Positions 46,928 to 55,912 of a stretch of 64,000 bases of DNA are shown here, piece after piece; position 1 is the first letter of the stretch, and each line of letters opens with the position of its first letter. The stretch comes from Streptococcus equi subsp. equi (lineage in GTDB: Bacteria > Bacillota > Bacilli > Lactobacillales > Streptococcaceae). The position numbers and the translations under genes were made by a program. Under the pieces are notes generated by a model, which ran no database searches, had not been told where the DNA came from, and worked only from the letters and a program-made list of their open reading frames with translations. The DNA is taken from positions 434,001 to 498,000 of the forward strand of contig LR134389.1 of assembly GCA_900637675.1 (NCBI GenBank), in the 5' to 3' direction.

Positions 46928-48388
46928 ATGGAAAAGTTTTTTAAGTTAAAAGAAAATGGCACGACGGTTTCAACAGAGCTGATGGCTGGTGTGACGACTT
47001 TTTTTGCGATGTCATATATCTTATTTGTTAACCCAAGTATTTTGAGTGCAGCGGGTATGCCGTCGCAAGCGGTGTTTTTAGCGACCATCATCGCAGCTGC
47101 TATCTCTACCTTGATCATGGGTTTGTTTGCTAATGTGCCTTACGCATTGGCTCCTGGTATGGGACTTAATGCTTTCTTTACTTACACTGTTGTTTTTAGC
47201 TTAGGATTTTCTTGGCAGGAGGCCTTGGCTATTGTCTTTCTTTGTGGTCTGTTTAATATCTTTATCACTGTCACAAAGCTTCGCAAGAGCATTATCAAGG
47301 CTATTCCAGTAAGCCTGCAGCATGCTATTGGCGGAGGTATTGGAGTCTTTGTTGCTTATCTAGGTTTTAAAAATGCTAACCTGATCACCTTTTCGCTATC
47401 ATCTGCTGAGATTGTTACTGTAAATGGTGTTGAGCCAGCTAAGGCAACTGCTGAAACATTTGCTAATGGCGTCTTCTCTGTTAATGCTAATGGTGGTGTG
47501 GTTCCAGCTATTTCAACCTTCACCGATCCGAGTGTTTTGCTAGCAGTTTTTGGTCTGCTGCTAACAGCAGTGCTTGTGCTTAAGAACGTTCGTGGAGCCA
47601 TCCTAATTGGTATTACAGTTACAACTTTAGCCGGTATTCCTATTGGAGTGGTTGATCTTTCTGCTGTTAATTTTGCAGACAATCACATCAGCTCAGCCTT
47701 TGCTGAATTAGGGACAACATTCTTGGCTGCCTTTGGTGGCATGGCGTCACTGTTTAGTGATTCAAGTCGCTTGCCGCTTGTTTTAATGACGATCTTTGCC
47801 TTTAGTCTATCTGATACCTTTGATACGATTGGAACTTTTGTTGGGACTGGTCGTCGAACAGGGATTTTCTCTGAGGAGGATGAGAGAGCTTTGGAAAACA
47901 GCTCTGGCTTTAGCTCAAAAATGGACCGTGCGCTCTTTGCTGACGCTATTGGTACTTCAATCGGAGCTTTATTTGGCACCTCAAATACCACAACCTACGT
48001 TGAGTCTGCTGCTGGTATTGCAGAGGGAGGACGTACAGGTCTAACAGCTGTATCAACTGCTGTCTGCTTTGTCTTATCTGTTTTACTGCTGCCGATCGTG
48101 GGAATTGTTCCAGCCGCTGCGACTGCACCAGCCTTAATCATTGTCGGGGTTATGATGGTATCGTCCTTCCTTGATGTTGATTGGAGCGACTTTGACGTTG
48201 CCCTACCGTCCTTCTTTGCTGCTTTCTTTATGGCACTTTGCTACTCTATTTCATACGGTGTGGCTGGCTCCTTTATTTTCTATTGCTTGGTGAAGCTTGT
48301 GAAGGGCAAAACCAAGGAGATTCACCCGATTCTTTGGGGAGCAACCTTCTTATTTGTTTTGAATTTTATCATTTTAGCGTTATTGTAA
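46928..48388 (+). CDS. NCS2-family purine (guanine/hypoxanthine) permease
   Basis: The 486-aa membrane protein has the AzgA/PbuG-type signature: MEKFFKLKENGTTVSTELMAGVTTFFAMSYILFVNPSIL at the start, and ALAPGMGLNAFFTYTVV (~72-88), where the Asn-rich loop contacts purine. FGTSNTTTYVESAAGIAEGGRTGL (~345-368) is the second diagnostic motif. It imports a purine base with proton symport; guanine/hypoxanthine is the family default. RBS AAGGAG before the ATG. It is preceded by a putative attenuator. Confidence 0.9.
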   Translation: MEKFFKLKENGTTVSTELMAGVTTFFAMSYILFVNPSILSAAGMPSQAVFLATIIAAAISTLIMGLFANVPYALAPGMGLNAFFTYTVVFSLGFSWQEALAIVFLCGLFNIFITVTKLRKSIIKAIPVSLQHAIGGGIGVFVAYLGFKNANLITFSLSSAEIVTVNGVEPAKATAETFANGVFSVNANGGVVPAISTFTDPSVLLAVFGLLLTAVLVLKNVRGAILIGITVTTLAGIPIGVVDLSAVNFADNHISSAFAELGTTFLAAFGGMASLFSDSSRLPLVLMTIFAFSLSDTFDTIGTFVGTGRRTGIFSEEDERALENSSGFSSKMDRALFADAIGTSIGALFGTSNTTTYVESAAGIAEGGRTGLTAVSTAVCFVLSVLLLPIVGIVPAAATAPALIIVGVMMVSSFLDVDWSDFDVALPSFFAAFFMALCYSISYGVAGSFIFYCLVKLVKGKTKEIHPILWGATFLFVLNFIILALL

Positions 48389-48724
48389 ACGACTAATGAG
48401 GTACTTAGGTGCCTCTTTTTTGCTGGGACAATAAAGACAGGGATTACCGTTTGGACTGGGACTATGGACTTTCTAAGCTCATAGGCATTGCCACCTTTTC
48501 CTAGTCCTATATTTAGGCTAAGTCTTAAGGTTTTAGAGCTGCGGGTTGATTTCTAGAGCATTCAGCCCTGGCTATCACAGCAGAATGCCATGATGTTAGG
48601 TCCATGTGATTTGCTGCTGGCTCTTTTGATTTATGAGATGTTAAAGCTGATTGAGCTTTGACGACATTATATGAGGACTGACGAGCCTAGAATATTTTGC
48701 TGACAGGCTGGCTTAGGCTTGGAA
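48389..48724 (+). other. Interval after the permease gene with terminator
   Basis: A terminator lies at about 48398-48423: GAGGTAC TTAG GTGCCTC, then TTTTTTG. The remaining ~300 bases show no gene. The end of the interval contains the tsaE promoter. Confidence 0.7.
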
Positions 48725-48747
48725 GACCGTTTTTTTTCTGTTATAAT
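48719..48747 (+). promoter_or_regulatory. tsaE promoter, apparently leaderless
   Basis: TTGGAA (48719-48724), a 17-nt spacer and TATAAT (48742-48747) precede ATG 48754 by only six bases. No RBS is present. Confidence 0.65.
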
Positions 48748-48753
48748 AGCCTT

Positions 48754-49197
48754 ATGTTTTATAGCAAAAATGAGAATGAATTAATCGCTTACGGGCAAGG
48801 CATTGGTAGACAGCTAAAGGCAGGAGATGTGCTTGTCTTGACTGGTGACTTAGGTGCTGGTAAAACAACGCTGACCAAGGGGGTTGCTAAGGGTTTGGGG
48901 ATTGATCAGATGATTAAAAGCCCAACCTATACTATCGCTCGAGAATATGAGGGAAGACTACCCTTGTATCATTTAGATGTTTATCGGATTGGTGATGATC
49001 CGGACTCTATTGATTTAGATGATTTTATCTTTGGTGGTGGGGTTACTGTGATTGAGTGGGGCGAGCTTTTAGCCAAGGGAACCCTGCATGACTACCTTGA
49101 AATTTTAATAACAAAAACAGAAACAGGCCGGCAGGTTGATTATCTAGCACATGGTCATCGATCAGAGGCACTTCTTGAGGAGCTTAAGCATGTCTGA
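48754..49197 (+). CDS. tsaE: tRNA threonylcarbamoyladenosine biosynthesis ATPase TsaE
   Basis: TsaE is the ATPase partner of TsaD/TsaB in making t6A37 of tRNAs that read ANN codons. The 147-aa protein starts MFYSKNENELIAYGQGIGRQL, has Walker A TGDLGAGKTTLTKG (~29-42) and HLDVYRIGD and IEWGE later. ATG 48754 gives the family length; the frame from 48697 would run through the promoter. No RBS is visible, and the -10 is six bases upstream, so the mRNA is likely leaderless. Confidence 0.95.
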   Translation: MFYSKNENELIAYGQGIGRQLKAGDVLVLTGDLGAGKTTLTKGVAKGLGIDQMIKSPTYTIAREYEGRLPLYHLDVYRIGDDPDSIDLDDFIFGGGVTVIEWGELLAKGTLHDYLEILITKTETGRQVDYLAHGHRSEALLEELKHV

Positions 49198-49717
49198 GCA
49201 GGTGGTGACAATCGAAGAGGCCAAGGCCTCAGATGCGTCAGCTTTGATCACTCTAATTAAAGAAGCTGCTGATGAGACAGATTTTATCACAGGGACTGAG
49301 GACGTCATAGCTGCTACCGTAGAGGTGCTTGAGTGTTTTCTAGAGGCTAGTCAGGAGTCTTTGACAGATATTTGCCTTTTGCTAAAGGTGGGAGATATAT
49401 TAGCTGGTCTGCTAAATATAGCTGGCAAAGCATATCGTGAGACTAGCTATGTTGGCGATTGCTTTATGCTGGTCTTGAAACCCTACCGCAATCATGGCCT
49501 AGGACAGCTTTTGATGGAGACTACCCTTGATTGGGCCAGAGAAACAAAGCAGCTTTGTGCTTTGGAGCTGGAGGTTCAGGCTCGAAATACTTGTGCCTAT
49601 CATATTTATGAGAAATATGGCTTTAAAATAGAGGGCGTCAAAAGAAAGGACGTCAAATCAAGAAATGGAGACTATCAGGATGTTTACCTTATGCGTAAAT
49701 ATCTGGAACGTGAATAG
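49190..49717 (+). CDS. GNAT-family N-acetyltransferase
   Basis: The 175-aa protein belongs to the GNAT fold, with acetyl-CoA binding segment VLKPYRNHGLGQLLMETTLDWARE (Q/RxxGxG/A) at ~98-121 and the C-terminal YEKYGFKIEGVKRKDVKSRNGDYQDVYLM. That tail is typical of ribosomal-protein or small-molecule GNATs. I chose ATG 49190 (overlap of 8 nt with tsaE) with GAGGAGC before it. It is followed at once by the LCP gene; the same order occurs in other streptococci. Confidence 0.9.
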   Translation: MSEQVVTIEEAKASDASALITLIKEAADETDFITGTEDVIAATVEVLECFLEASQESLTDICLLLKVGDILAGLLNIAGKAYRETSYVGDCFMLVLKPYRNHGLGQLLMETTLDWARETKQLCALELEVQARNTCAYHIYEKYGFKIEGVKRKDVKSRNGDYQDVYLMRKYLERE

Positions 49718-50980
49718 ATGAAAATTGGAAAAAAAATCTTTTTAATGCTGACAGCTATTGTGCTGTTGACCTTGGGGGCTATGGGAGTTTACCTAACCAA
49801 TGCCTATACCTTTTCAACTGGAGAATTGTCAAAGACCTTTAAGGATTTTGCAACGTCCTCCAAAAAAAGTGATGCCATTCAACAGACAGAGCCCTTTTCA
49901 ATTCTATTGATGGGAGTTGACACAGGATCGTCTCACAGAACCTCTACCTGGCAAGGAAATAGTGATTCTATGATTCTGGTTACGATTAACCCTAAGACCA
50001 AAAAGACAACCATGACAAGCTTAGAAAGAGACATTCTCATCACTTTGTCAGGTCCAAATGATAATGAGATGAATGGAGCAGAAGCTAAGCTGAATGCTGC
50101 TTATGCAGCTGGTGGTGCCCAAATGGCTATCATGACCGTTCAGGACTTGCTGAATATCACGATTGACAAATACGTTCAGATTAACATGCAAGGGCTCATT
50201 GATTTGGTTAATGCTGTTGGTGGCATTACTGTTACCAATGAATTTGACTTTCCTATCTCTATTGCAGATAATGAGCCTGAGTATCAGGCTACCGTTGCAC
50301 CAGGAACTCACAAGATAAATGGAGAGCAGGCCTTGGTCTATGCTCGAATGCGCTATGATGATCCAGAGGGAGACTACGGTCGGCAGAAGCGTCAGCGCGA
50401 GGTTATTCAAAAGGTGCTGAAAAAGATTCTTGCCCTTAACAGTATCAGCTCCTACCGAAAGATCTTGTCAGCTGTTAGTGGTAATATGCAAACCAACATT
50501 GAAATATCATCACGAACCATTCCTAATCTTTTAGGCTATACAGACGCCCTTAAAAATATCAAAACCTATCAGCTAAAGGGTGAGGGAGCGACCTTGTCAG
50601 ATGGCGGCTCCTATCAAATTGTGACCTCAGATCATCTTTTAGAAATCCAAAATCGCATTCGTGCTGAATTAGGCCTTGAAAAGCTTAGTCAGCTAAAAAC
50701 GACTGCCACAGTTTACGAAAACCTTTATGGCTCGTTAAAAACTCAGTCTACTCAGGATAGCAGCTATTATTACAATTCAGGTAGCCTACCGGCCTATACA
50801 GACTCATCTACCCAGTACTCAACCTATTCCTCAGAGACGTCCTCTAGCAGCAGCTATCAGGACACAACAGCTGGTACACAAGAGTCAGGAGCAGCTAATG
50901 TGACTCCTAGCCCTCAAGCAGACTCACCAGCAGAGCAGCAATCAAGTGGTGCAACCACTGGTACGCCAGCAGCGCCTTAG
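49718..50980 (+). CDS. LytR-CpsA-Psr (LCP) family cell-wall polymer ligase
   Basis: LCP proteins attach wall teichoic acid, capsule or other polymers to peptidoglycan. The 420-aa protein has one N-terminal transmembrane segment (~7-27) and an extracellular LCP domain with FSILLMGVDTG (~65), NSDSMILVTINP, MTSLERDILI and ALVYARMRYDDPEGDYGRQKRQREVI (~207). The C-terminal ~85 residues are Ser/Thr/Gln/Pro-rich and low in complexity. It starts at 49718, directly after the GNAT stop (no gap). Confidence 0.94.
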   Translation: MKIGKKIFLMLTAIVLLTLGAMGVYLTNAYTFSTGELSKTFKDFATSSKKSDAIQQTEPFSILLMGVDTGSSHRTSTWQGNSDSMILVTINPKTKKTTMTSLERDILITLSGPNDNEMNGAEAKLNAAYAAGGAQMAIMTVQDLLNITIDKYVQINMQGLIDLVNAVGGITVTNEFDFPISIADNEPEYQATVAPGTHKINGEQALVYARMRYDDPEGDYGRQKRQREVIQKVLKKILALNSISSYRKILSAVSGNMQTNIEISSRTIPNLLGYTDALKNIKTYQLKGEGATLSDGGSYQIVTSDHLLEIQNRIRAELGLEKLSQLKTTATVYENLYGSLKTQSTQDSSYYYNSGSLPAYTDSSTQYSTYSSETSSSSSYQDTTAGTQESGAANVTPSPQADSPAEQQSSGATTGTPAAP

Positions 50981-50992
50981 GGTACAGCCAAA

Positions 50993-51048
50993 AAAACGAA
51001 GAAATCTCATCAAGGCTTGATCCTGTGAGTGATTTCTTCGTCTTTTTT
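50993..51048 (+). terminator. Terminator after LCP gene
   Basis: AACGAAGAAATC pairs with GATTTCTTCGT around a ~30-nt loop containing a smaller inner pair, followed by CTTTTTTG. Confidence 0.8.
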
Positions 51049-51064
51049 GTACATACAAAAAGAG

Positions 51065-51114
51065 CCCATAATCCCTATAGCGGACTTGTCCACTACAGAA
51101 ACGATAGAGCCCTT
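51065..51114 (-). repeat. Dispersed ~50-bp palindromic repeat, copy B
   Basis: It runs from GAGCCCATAATC to ACGATAGAGCCC, more diverged than copies A and C. It keeps the outer arms, the central GTCCACTACAGAAA block and the flanking TTTTTTGTACAT. Confidence 0.75.
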
Positions 51115-51149
51115 TTTTGTCACCTTGAGGCTTGGTAGTCTGCTTAGGC

Positions 51150-51446
51150 TTATGGGGTTTCCTGCTGGTACTTGCTCATACGTTGTTGGATTTCAGTCAG
51201 ATGGGCCTGAGCTTCTTGGTTAAAGGCCTGCCATTTGTAGGCTAATTCTGTTCCTGCTGCTTGAAGCGTTCGAGCCTCCTTTTGAATGATGGCGAGATTT
51301 GCCTTAATCCTATCAACATCGGCCTGGATAGCCTTCTTAGAGGTTTGCATGGCTACTAGAGTTTCTTTGATTTGATGACGTTTACGATACACTTGGTAGG
51401 CTAAAACGGATGTGAGACCAATTGTGGTCATTGTTTTTAGAGTCAT
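51150..51446 (-). CDS. Small conserved streptococcal membrane-associated protein
   Basis: I know no function for this 98-aa protein. It starts MTLKTMTTIGLTSVLAYQVYRKRHQIKETL, with a short hydrophobic helix (~5-18) then a basic patch. Most of the rest (~30-95) is amphipathic and coiled-coil-like with heptad spacing (TSKKAIQADVDRIKANLAIIQKEART). Its start overlaps the hit stop by 4 nt, so it is co-translated with hit. Confidence 0.8.
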   Translation of the reverse strand: MTLKTMTTIGLTSVLAYQVYRKRHQIKETLVAMQTSKKAIQADVDRIKANLAIIQKEARTLQAAGTELAYKWQAFNQEAQAHLTEIQQRMSKYQQETP

Positions 51447-51862
51447 TGGCTAATCTCCTGACTAATTTGTTGTGCCAAGGCTGCTAGGGCTGGGAAGTCA
51501 GGCTCATGTGTTGTATACTGAATAGCGATCCCGTCTTCTTGGCTGTAGCGAGGAACGAGGTGCACATGCGCGTGAAAAACAGTCTGACCAGCTAGCTCTT
51601 CATTATTATTAATAATGTTCATTGCAGTAGCACCTGTTGCTTTTTGAATGGCGCGAGCGATTTTAGGTAATCGTTCAAAGGTCTGGCTAGCTGTCTCGGC
51701 GTCCATTGCTAGGATATTTCGGACATGCTTTTTAGGAATCAAGAGGGTATGACCCGCTGTTGTTTGCGAAATATCCAAAAAAGCGAGTACCTGCTCATCC
51801 TCATAAACCTTGGAGGAGGGAATCTCACCGCTAATAATGCTGCAAAAGATACAATTTTCCAT
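51443..51862 (-). CDS. hit: HIT-family nucleotide hydrolase/transferase
   Basis: This HINT/HIT protein has 139 aa. The histidine triad is in TVFHAHVHLVPRY (HxHxH, ~98). A CxxC-type start (MENCIFCSIISGEIPSSKVYED) resembles a zinc-binding N-terminus. HIT proteins hydrolyse nucleotide-phosphoramidate or related bonds. ATG 51862 is chosen because AAAGGAT precedes it. In streptococci hit lies next to ecsAB in the opposite direction; here a repeat-protein gene lies between. Confidence 0.92.
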   Translation of the reverse strand: MENCIFCSIISGEIPSSKVYEDEQVLAFLDISQTTAGHTLLIPKKHVRNILAMDAETASQTFERLPKIARAIQKATGATAMNIINNNEELAGQTVFHAHVHLVPRYSQEDGIAIQYTTHEPDFPALAALAQQISQEISQ

Positions 51863-52245
51863 GTGATAATCCTTTCGTCTGCGTAGCAATGGCTCAAATC
51901 AGTAGTTGAATAATTTTAGAATAAGAAATCAGTAGTTGCTCAGTGACCATAGCTATCTCATACTATAGTTATCTTAGCATGTACTGGTCTATATTGCAAT
52001 TGTTTATAGCTGGTGCTAATGGTTATCGACCACATGACTAGCAAAGCCTTTTGAATCATGATAATGGACTAAGCAATTATGGTTAAGCACATAACTAAGC
52101 CTGCTACTTGCTGCAAGCTAGGTCCGTCAAAGGTGTGCATTTGCGCACTATCGTACGGTAGTGACATGGCACAATATTTGTAAGGACAAGAGTTTCAGAG
52201 AGTATGAGGTGCTGGAACTTCTTGACAGTTAAGGCTGAGAAAGCT
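51863..52245. other. Intergenic region upstream of hit
   Basis: There is no supported gene. A 13-nt direct repeat AAATCAGTAGTTG occurs at 51896-51908 and 51926-51938 (period 30). A near-palindrome, ACTATCGTACGGTAGT, lies around 52147-52162. Their role is unknown. Confidence 0.5.
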
Positions 52246-52248
52246 TTT

Positions 52249-52300
52249 AGAACAAAAAAAGATTGAAGCGTCAGCAACATAGGCCTTATCTTCAATCGAG
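52249..52300 (-). terminator. Terminator of secreted tandem-repeat gene
   Basis: On the minus strand GATTGAAG and CTTCAATC pair across a ~20-nt loop followed by TTTTTTTG. Confidence 0.82.
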
Positions 52301-52314
52301 TGCGGATGGCTTTA

Positions 52315-52758
52315 CTACAGGCTAGGGTCCTCGTTTTGCGAGAATTTATCAGGAACAGCCCATAGGCTAGGGTCCTCATTTTGTGAGAATTTATCAGGAA
52401 CGGCCCATAGGCTAGGGTCCTCGTTTTGTGAGAATTTATCAGGAACGGCCCATAGGCTAGGGTCCTCGTTTTGTGAGAATTTATCAGGAACAGCCCATAG
52501 GCTAGGGTCTTCGTTTTGTGAGAATTTATCAGGAACAGACTCTTGAGCTTCTTCAGAGCTGACCTGCCATTCGTTAGCCGTGCTTACTTCCTGAGGCTTT
52601 TCAGAGATAGTTTGCCAGCCATCTGTGATAACCACCTCCTGTGGCTTTTCAAAGATAGTCTGCCATTCGTTAGCCTTAGCCTCTGTTTGGACTAGGCCTG
52701 AAATTGAAAGTGCTGAAAGTGATACCAAACCAAATGTTAAAAAGCGTGACAAATTCAT
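52315..52758 (-). CDS. Secreted tandem-repeat protein
   Basis: I cannot name this 147-aa protein. A classical signal peptide (MNLSRFLTFGLVSLSALSIS, cleavage likely after AKA at ~29) is followed by three diverged units based on EWQTIFEKPQEV (30-74). Then come five 15-residue repeats, VPDKFSQNEDPSLWA (75-147), the last ending PSL. There is no LPXTG or lipobox, so the protein should be released. A cre-like site overlaps the promoter and a strong terminator follows. The RBS AAAGGAGG precedes the ATG. Confidence 0.85.
   Translation of the reverse strand: MNLSRFLTFGLVSLSALSISGLVQTEAKANEWQTIFEKPQEVVITDGWQTISEKPQEVSTANEWQVSSEEAQESVPDKFSQNEDPSLWAVPDKFSQNEDPSLWAVPDKFSQNEDPSLWAVPDKFSQNEDPSLWAVPDKFSQNEDPSL
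52318..52536 (-). repeat. Tandem 45-bp repeat, ~4.9 copies
   Basis: Five adjacent in-frame copies differ by only a few bases (for instance AACAG/AACGG and TTTGC/TTTGT). The array encodes VPDKFSQNEDPSLWA units and is a likely variable-number locus. Confidence 0.95.
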
Positions 52759-52799
52759 AACATACCTCCTTTGTCATTAAAGACGCAACACTTATTTAC

Positions 52800-52819
52800 A
52801 TGTTAACGATAACATTATA
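52800..52819 (-). promoter_or_regulatory. Promoter and cre-like site of the secreted repeat gene
   Basis: The sequence ATGTTAACGATAACAT (52800-52815) is an inverted repeat with one mismatch to WTGNAANCGNWNNCW. It abuts a minus-strand TATAAT (52814-52819). The -35 is uncertain. Confidence 0.55.
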
Positions 52820-53294
52820 TTATTAAAAATTCAATACAATAAGATAATATTATCATGATTTTTTAGATGACGCCTTAGATGAGCTGCTATTTAGGATCAC
52901 CAGGTCATTCGAATATGATGTGATAGATGGTTAGGACTGATAGATCAAGCTAATATAGCCTCTGTTTTTATAGCTAGGCCTTTTTCTTGATGATCTTAAA
53001 ATAGACTTCAGATTCACTCAGCGTTTTTAGCTGATGGGAGCATTGATCAAAACAGTTAACGCTCTGTGCAGAAATTTGTTATAATAGCTAATATAAGTGT
53101 ACCCTTAGTATTAGCTGCCCCAGCTTTCTTAAGTAGGGTCAAGCTAATTGGTCTTATCAGTGCTTCAAAGCGCTGGATAGGCTGATGATGACAAAGCATT
53201 GCCTAGTAAGTCCTATCTGTCTAGGCTAATAACCTGTCATCTAGGGAAGCTAGTATGCAAAGCTACAATAGATTAGATATTAGAAAGAAATGAT
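52820..53294 (+). other. Intergenic region with ecsA promoter and long leader
   Basis: A promoter lies at 53056-53085: TTAACG, an 18-nt spacer, TATAAT with TG extension. It would give a ~200-nt untranslated leader before ecsA. I saw no riboswitch motif or gene within it. Confidence 0.55.
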
Positions 53295-54020
53295 ATGTTA
53301 AACATTGAGAATGTCACTGGAGGCTACCTTAATATTCCAGTTTTGAAGGATATTAGCTTTTCTGTCGGAAATGGAGAGCTAGTAGGGCTTATTGGTCTAA
53401 ATGGTGCTGGTAAGTCAACAACGATTAATGAAATTATTGGGTTTTTAAAGCCATATAAGGGAAGGATTTCCATTGATGGCTTAACCTTGGCGGAGCATGA
53501 AGCTGATTATCGCAAGAAAATTGGCTTTATCCCAGAAACACCAAGCCTGTATGAGGAGCTGACCTTAGCAGAGCATATCAATACGGTAGCTATGGCCTAT
53601 GATATTGATGTGGAGCTGGCACATAAGCGAGCTGAGCCCTTCTTAGAGCTGTTTCGTTTGACGGATAAGCTGGATTGGTTTCCGGTGCATTTTTCTAAGG
53701 GAATGAAGCAAAAGGTTATGATTATTTGCGCTTTTGTCATTGACCCTAGTCTTTTTATTCTTGATGAGCCCTTTTTGGGGCTTGACCCCTTAGCAATTGC
53801 TGATTTGATTAAGGCTTTAGAGGTTGAAAAGGCAAAGGGCAAGTCAATTCTAATGAGTACCCATGTGCTGGATTCGGCAGAAAAAATGTGTGACCGTTTT
53901 GTGATATTGCATCAGGGACAGGTGCGTGCACAAGGGACTCTGGCGGATTTGCAGGCAGTCTTTGGAGATGCTTCAGCTAGTCTTAATGACATTTACCTAG
54001 CGCTGACAAAAGAGGGGTAA
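53295..54020 (+). CDS. ecsA: ABC transporter ATP-binding protein EcsA
   Basis: EcsA is the ATPase of the EcsAB exporter, linked in other Firmicutes to protein secretion and regulated proteolysis. The 241-aa protein has Walker A GLNGAGKST (~35-43), the Q-loop region, a variant signature FSKGMKQKV (~140) and Walker B LFILDEPFLGLDP. RBS GAAAGAAA before the ATG. Four bases separate it from ecsB. Confidence 0.93.
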   Translation: MLNIENVTGGYLNIPVLKDISFSVGNGELVGLIGLNGAGKSTTINEIIGFLKPYKGRISIDGLTLAEHEADYRKKIGFIPETPSLYEELTLAEHINTVAMAYDIDVELAHKRAEPFLELFRLTDKLDWFPVHFSKGMKQKVMIICAFVIDPSLFILDEPFLGLDPLAIADLIKALEVEKAKGKSILMSTHVLDSAEKMCDRFVILHQGQVRAQGTLADLQAVFGDASASLNDIYLALTKEG

Positions 54021-54023
54021 GCT

Positions 54024-55058
54024 ATGAAGGCATTATTTCGTAAGCGTCGTCAGGAGTTTCAGCACAAGCATACCAAGTATCTGCCTTATGTCTTTAATGA
54101 TCATTTTGTTCTTGTCTTGCTGTTTCTTTTGGGCTTTATTCTTTTTCAGTACAGTCAACTACTCAAGCATTTTCCTGCTAATCCTCTACCGATTCAGCTA
54201 GGTTTGTTGATTGCTGTCTTGTTTTTGCTTAATCTGGGGTCAGTTGCTACCTATCTTGAAAAGGCTGATCAGCATTTTTTGCTGACCAAGGAGGCAGAGG
54301 TTATTGCCCATATCAGGTCAGCAGAGCGCTTGTCCTTTATTCTTTGGTCTAGCCTTCAAACGGTCTTGCTGTTACCTTTATTTCCTTTGTTTCAAAGGCT
54401 TGGTGTTTCCTTGCTTGCCTTTGTGCTATTGCTTGGTGTTTTGGTGCTGGCTAAGCGCTTACTGTTAAAGCGTAAGGTGGCAAGCTTTTTGAGCTCCAAG
54501 GGGCTTGATTGGGAAAAAGCGATTGCTTTTGAGGCAGATCGCCAGCAGGCCATTTTAAAGTTTTATGCTTTGTTTACAAATGTTAAAGGAATCTCAACCA
54601 AGGTTAAGGAAAGGCCTTACTTGAATCCTATACTTAAGCTTATCAAGGCAGATAGTAAAAAGGTTTGGACAAACCTATATTTAAGAGCATTTTTACGCAG
54701 CTCTGATTATCTAGGGTTATGGTTACGTCTGTTGTTGCTTAGTTGCTTGTCACTTGCCTTTATTTCCAACCCTTATTTAGCAGTAGGCTTGGCCTTGGTC
54801 TTTCATTATCTAAGTCTTTTTCAGTTATTATCACTTTATCATCATTATGATTACCATTATATGAGTGGGCTTTACCCGACTAAACCACAGCATAAGCAAA
54901 GGAATCTACTTTCTTTGTTGAGGCAATTAAGTGGTTTGATGCTTATCGTCAATCTTGTGCTCTGCCGTTCTTGGCAAAATGCTCTTGTGTTGATTGTGGC
55001 GATGGGATTATTAAATCTTCTTTACTTACCGTACAAGTTAAAGAAGATGATTGACTAA
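54024..55058 (+). CDS. ecsB: ABC transporter membrane protein EcsB
   Basis: EcsB (344 aa) is the membrane partner of EcsA. It has a basic N-terminus (FRKRRQEFQHKHTKYLPYVFNDHFV) and about six to eight hydrophobic segments (including ~32-47, 60-75, 100-140, 235-265 and 300-335), with a long cytoplasmic loop between ~150 and 235. Identity rests on position after ecsA and on these features. The gene follows ecsA with four bases between. Confidence 0.9.
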   Translation: MKALFRKRRQEFQHKHTKYLPYVFNDHFVLVLLFLLGFILFQYSQLLKHFPANPLPIQLGLLIAVLFLLNLGSVATYLEKADQHFLLTKEAEVIAHIRSAERLSFILWSSLQTVLLLPLFPLFQRLGVSLLAFVLLLGVLVLAKRLLLKRKVASFLSSKGLDWEKAIAFEADRQQAILKFYALFTNVKGISTKVKERPYLNPILKLIKADSKKVWTNLYLRAFLRSSDYLGLWLRLLLLSCLSLAFISNPYLAVGLALVFHYLSLFQLLSLYHHYDYHYMSGLYPTKPQHKQRNLLSLLRQLSGLMLIVNLVLCRSWQNALVLIVAMGLLNLLYLPYKLKKMID

Positions 55059-55120
55059 GTCCTTTAAAACAAGTAAAATAGGGATAACTGGTTACAGAAG
55101 ATAGAAAAGGAGGGGATAAG

Positions 55121-55912
55121 GTGACAACAACCGAACAGGATCTTGTATTGACTCCCTTGCGCGGAAAAAGTGGCAAAGCCTACAAAGGGACCTATCCAAA
55201 TGGCGAAAGCGTCTTTATCAAGCTTAATACAACACCAATCCTACCTGCCTTAGCAAAGGAACAGATTGCCCCACAATTGCTTTGGGCAAAGCGTATGGGG
55301 AATGGCGATATGATGAGTGCTCAAGAGTGGCTCAATGGTCGTACTCTGACTAGAGAGGATATGAACAGTAAGCAAATCGTCCATATTCTGCTGCGCCTCC
55401 ACAAGTCCAAGCAGTTGGTTAATCAATTGCTTCAGCTCAACTATAAAATTGAAAATCCTTATGACCTTTTAGTAGACTTTGAGCAAAATGCACCTTTGCA
55501 AATTCAACAGAATTCTTATTTACAGGCTATCGTCAAGGAGCTAAAGCGCAGCCTACCTGAATTTCGCTCTGAGGTGGCCACGATTGTACATGGTGATATC
55601 AAGCATAGCAACTGGGTGATTACCACCAGTGGCATGATTTTTTTGGTGGACTGGGATTGTGTGCGCCTAACAGATCGAATGTATGATGTGGCTTATTTGC
55701 TAAGCCACTATATTCCTCGGTCGCGATGGGCAGACTGGCTATCCTATTATGGCTATAAAAATAATGATAAGGTCATGCAAAAGATTATTTGGTATGCTCA
55801 ATTCTCTTATCTAACTCAGATTTTAAGGTGCTTTGATAAGAGAGATATGGAGCATGTCAATCAAGAGATTTACGCTCTTAGAAAATTTAGAGAAATGTTT
55901 AGAAAGAAATAA
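55121..55912 (+). CDS. ccrZ: CcrZ-like choline/aminoglycoside-kinase-fold protein
   Basis: The 263-aa protein has the phosphotransferase fold, with the catalytic loop in [15 protein letters not shown] (~160-172) and the Mg-binding [20 protein letters not shown] (~178-197). In streptococci this gene between ecsB and trmB is ccrZ, a regulator of replication initiation placed at midcell by FtsZ. The position here is exactly that. GTG start with RBS AAAGGAGG. The stop overlaps trmB. Confidence 0.9.
   Translation: MTTTEQDLVLTPLRGKSGKAYKGTYPNGESVFIKLNTTPILPALAKEQIAPQLLWAKRMGNGDMMSAQEWLNGRTLTREDMNSKQIVHILLRLHKSKQLVNQLLQLNYKIENPYDLLVDFEQNAPLQIQQNSYLQAIVKELKRSLPEFRSEVATIVHGDIKHSNWVITTSGMIFLVDWDCVRLTDRMYDVAYLLSHYIPRSRWADWLSYYGYKNNDKVMQKIIWYAQFSYLTQILRCFDKRDMEHVNQEIYALRKFREMFRKK

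Noticed and set aside
49151..49189. Upstream start for the GNAT gene
   Set aside because: It lies deep inside tsaE and before the RBS GAGGAGC that serves ATG 49190.
52318..52536. CRISPR array
   Set aside because: The repeats are contiguous in-frame 45-bp units without spacers, inside a coding gene.
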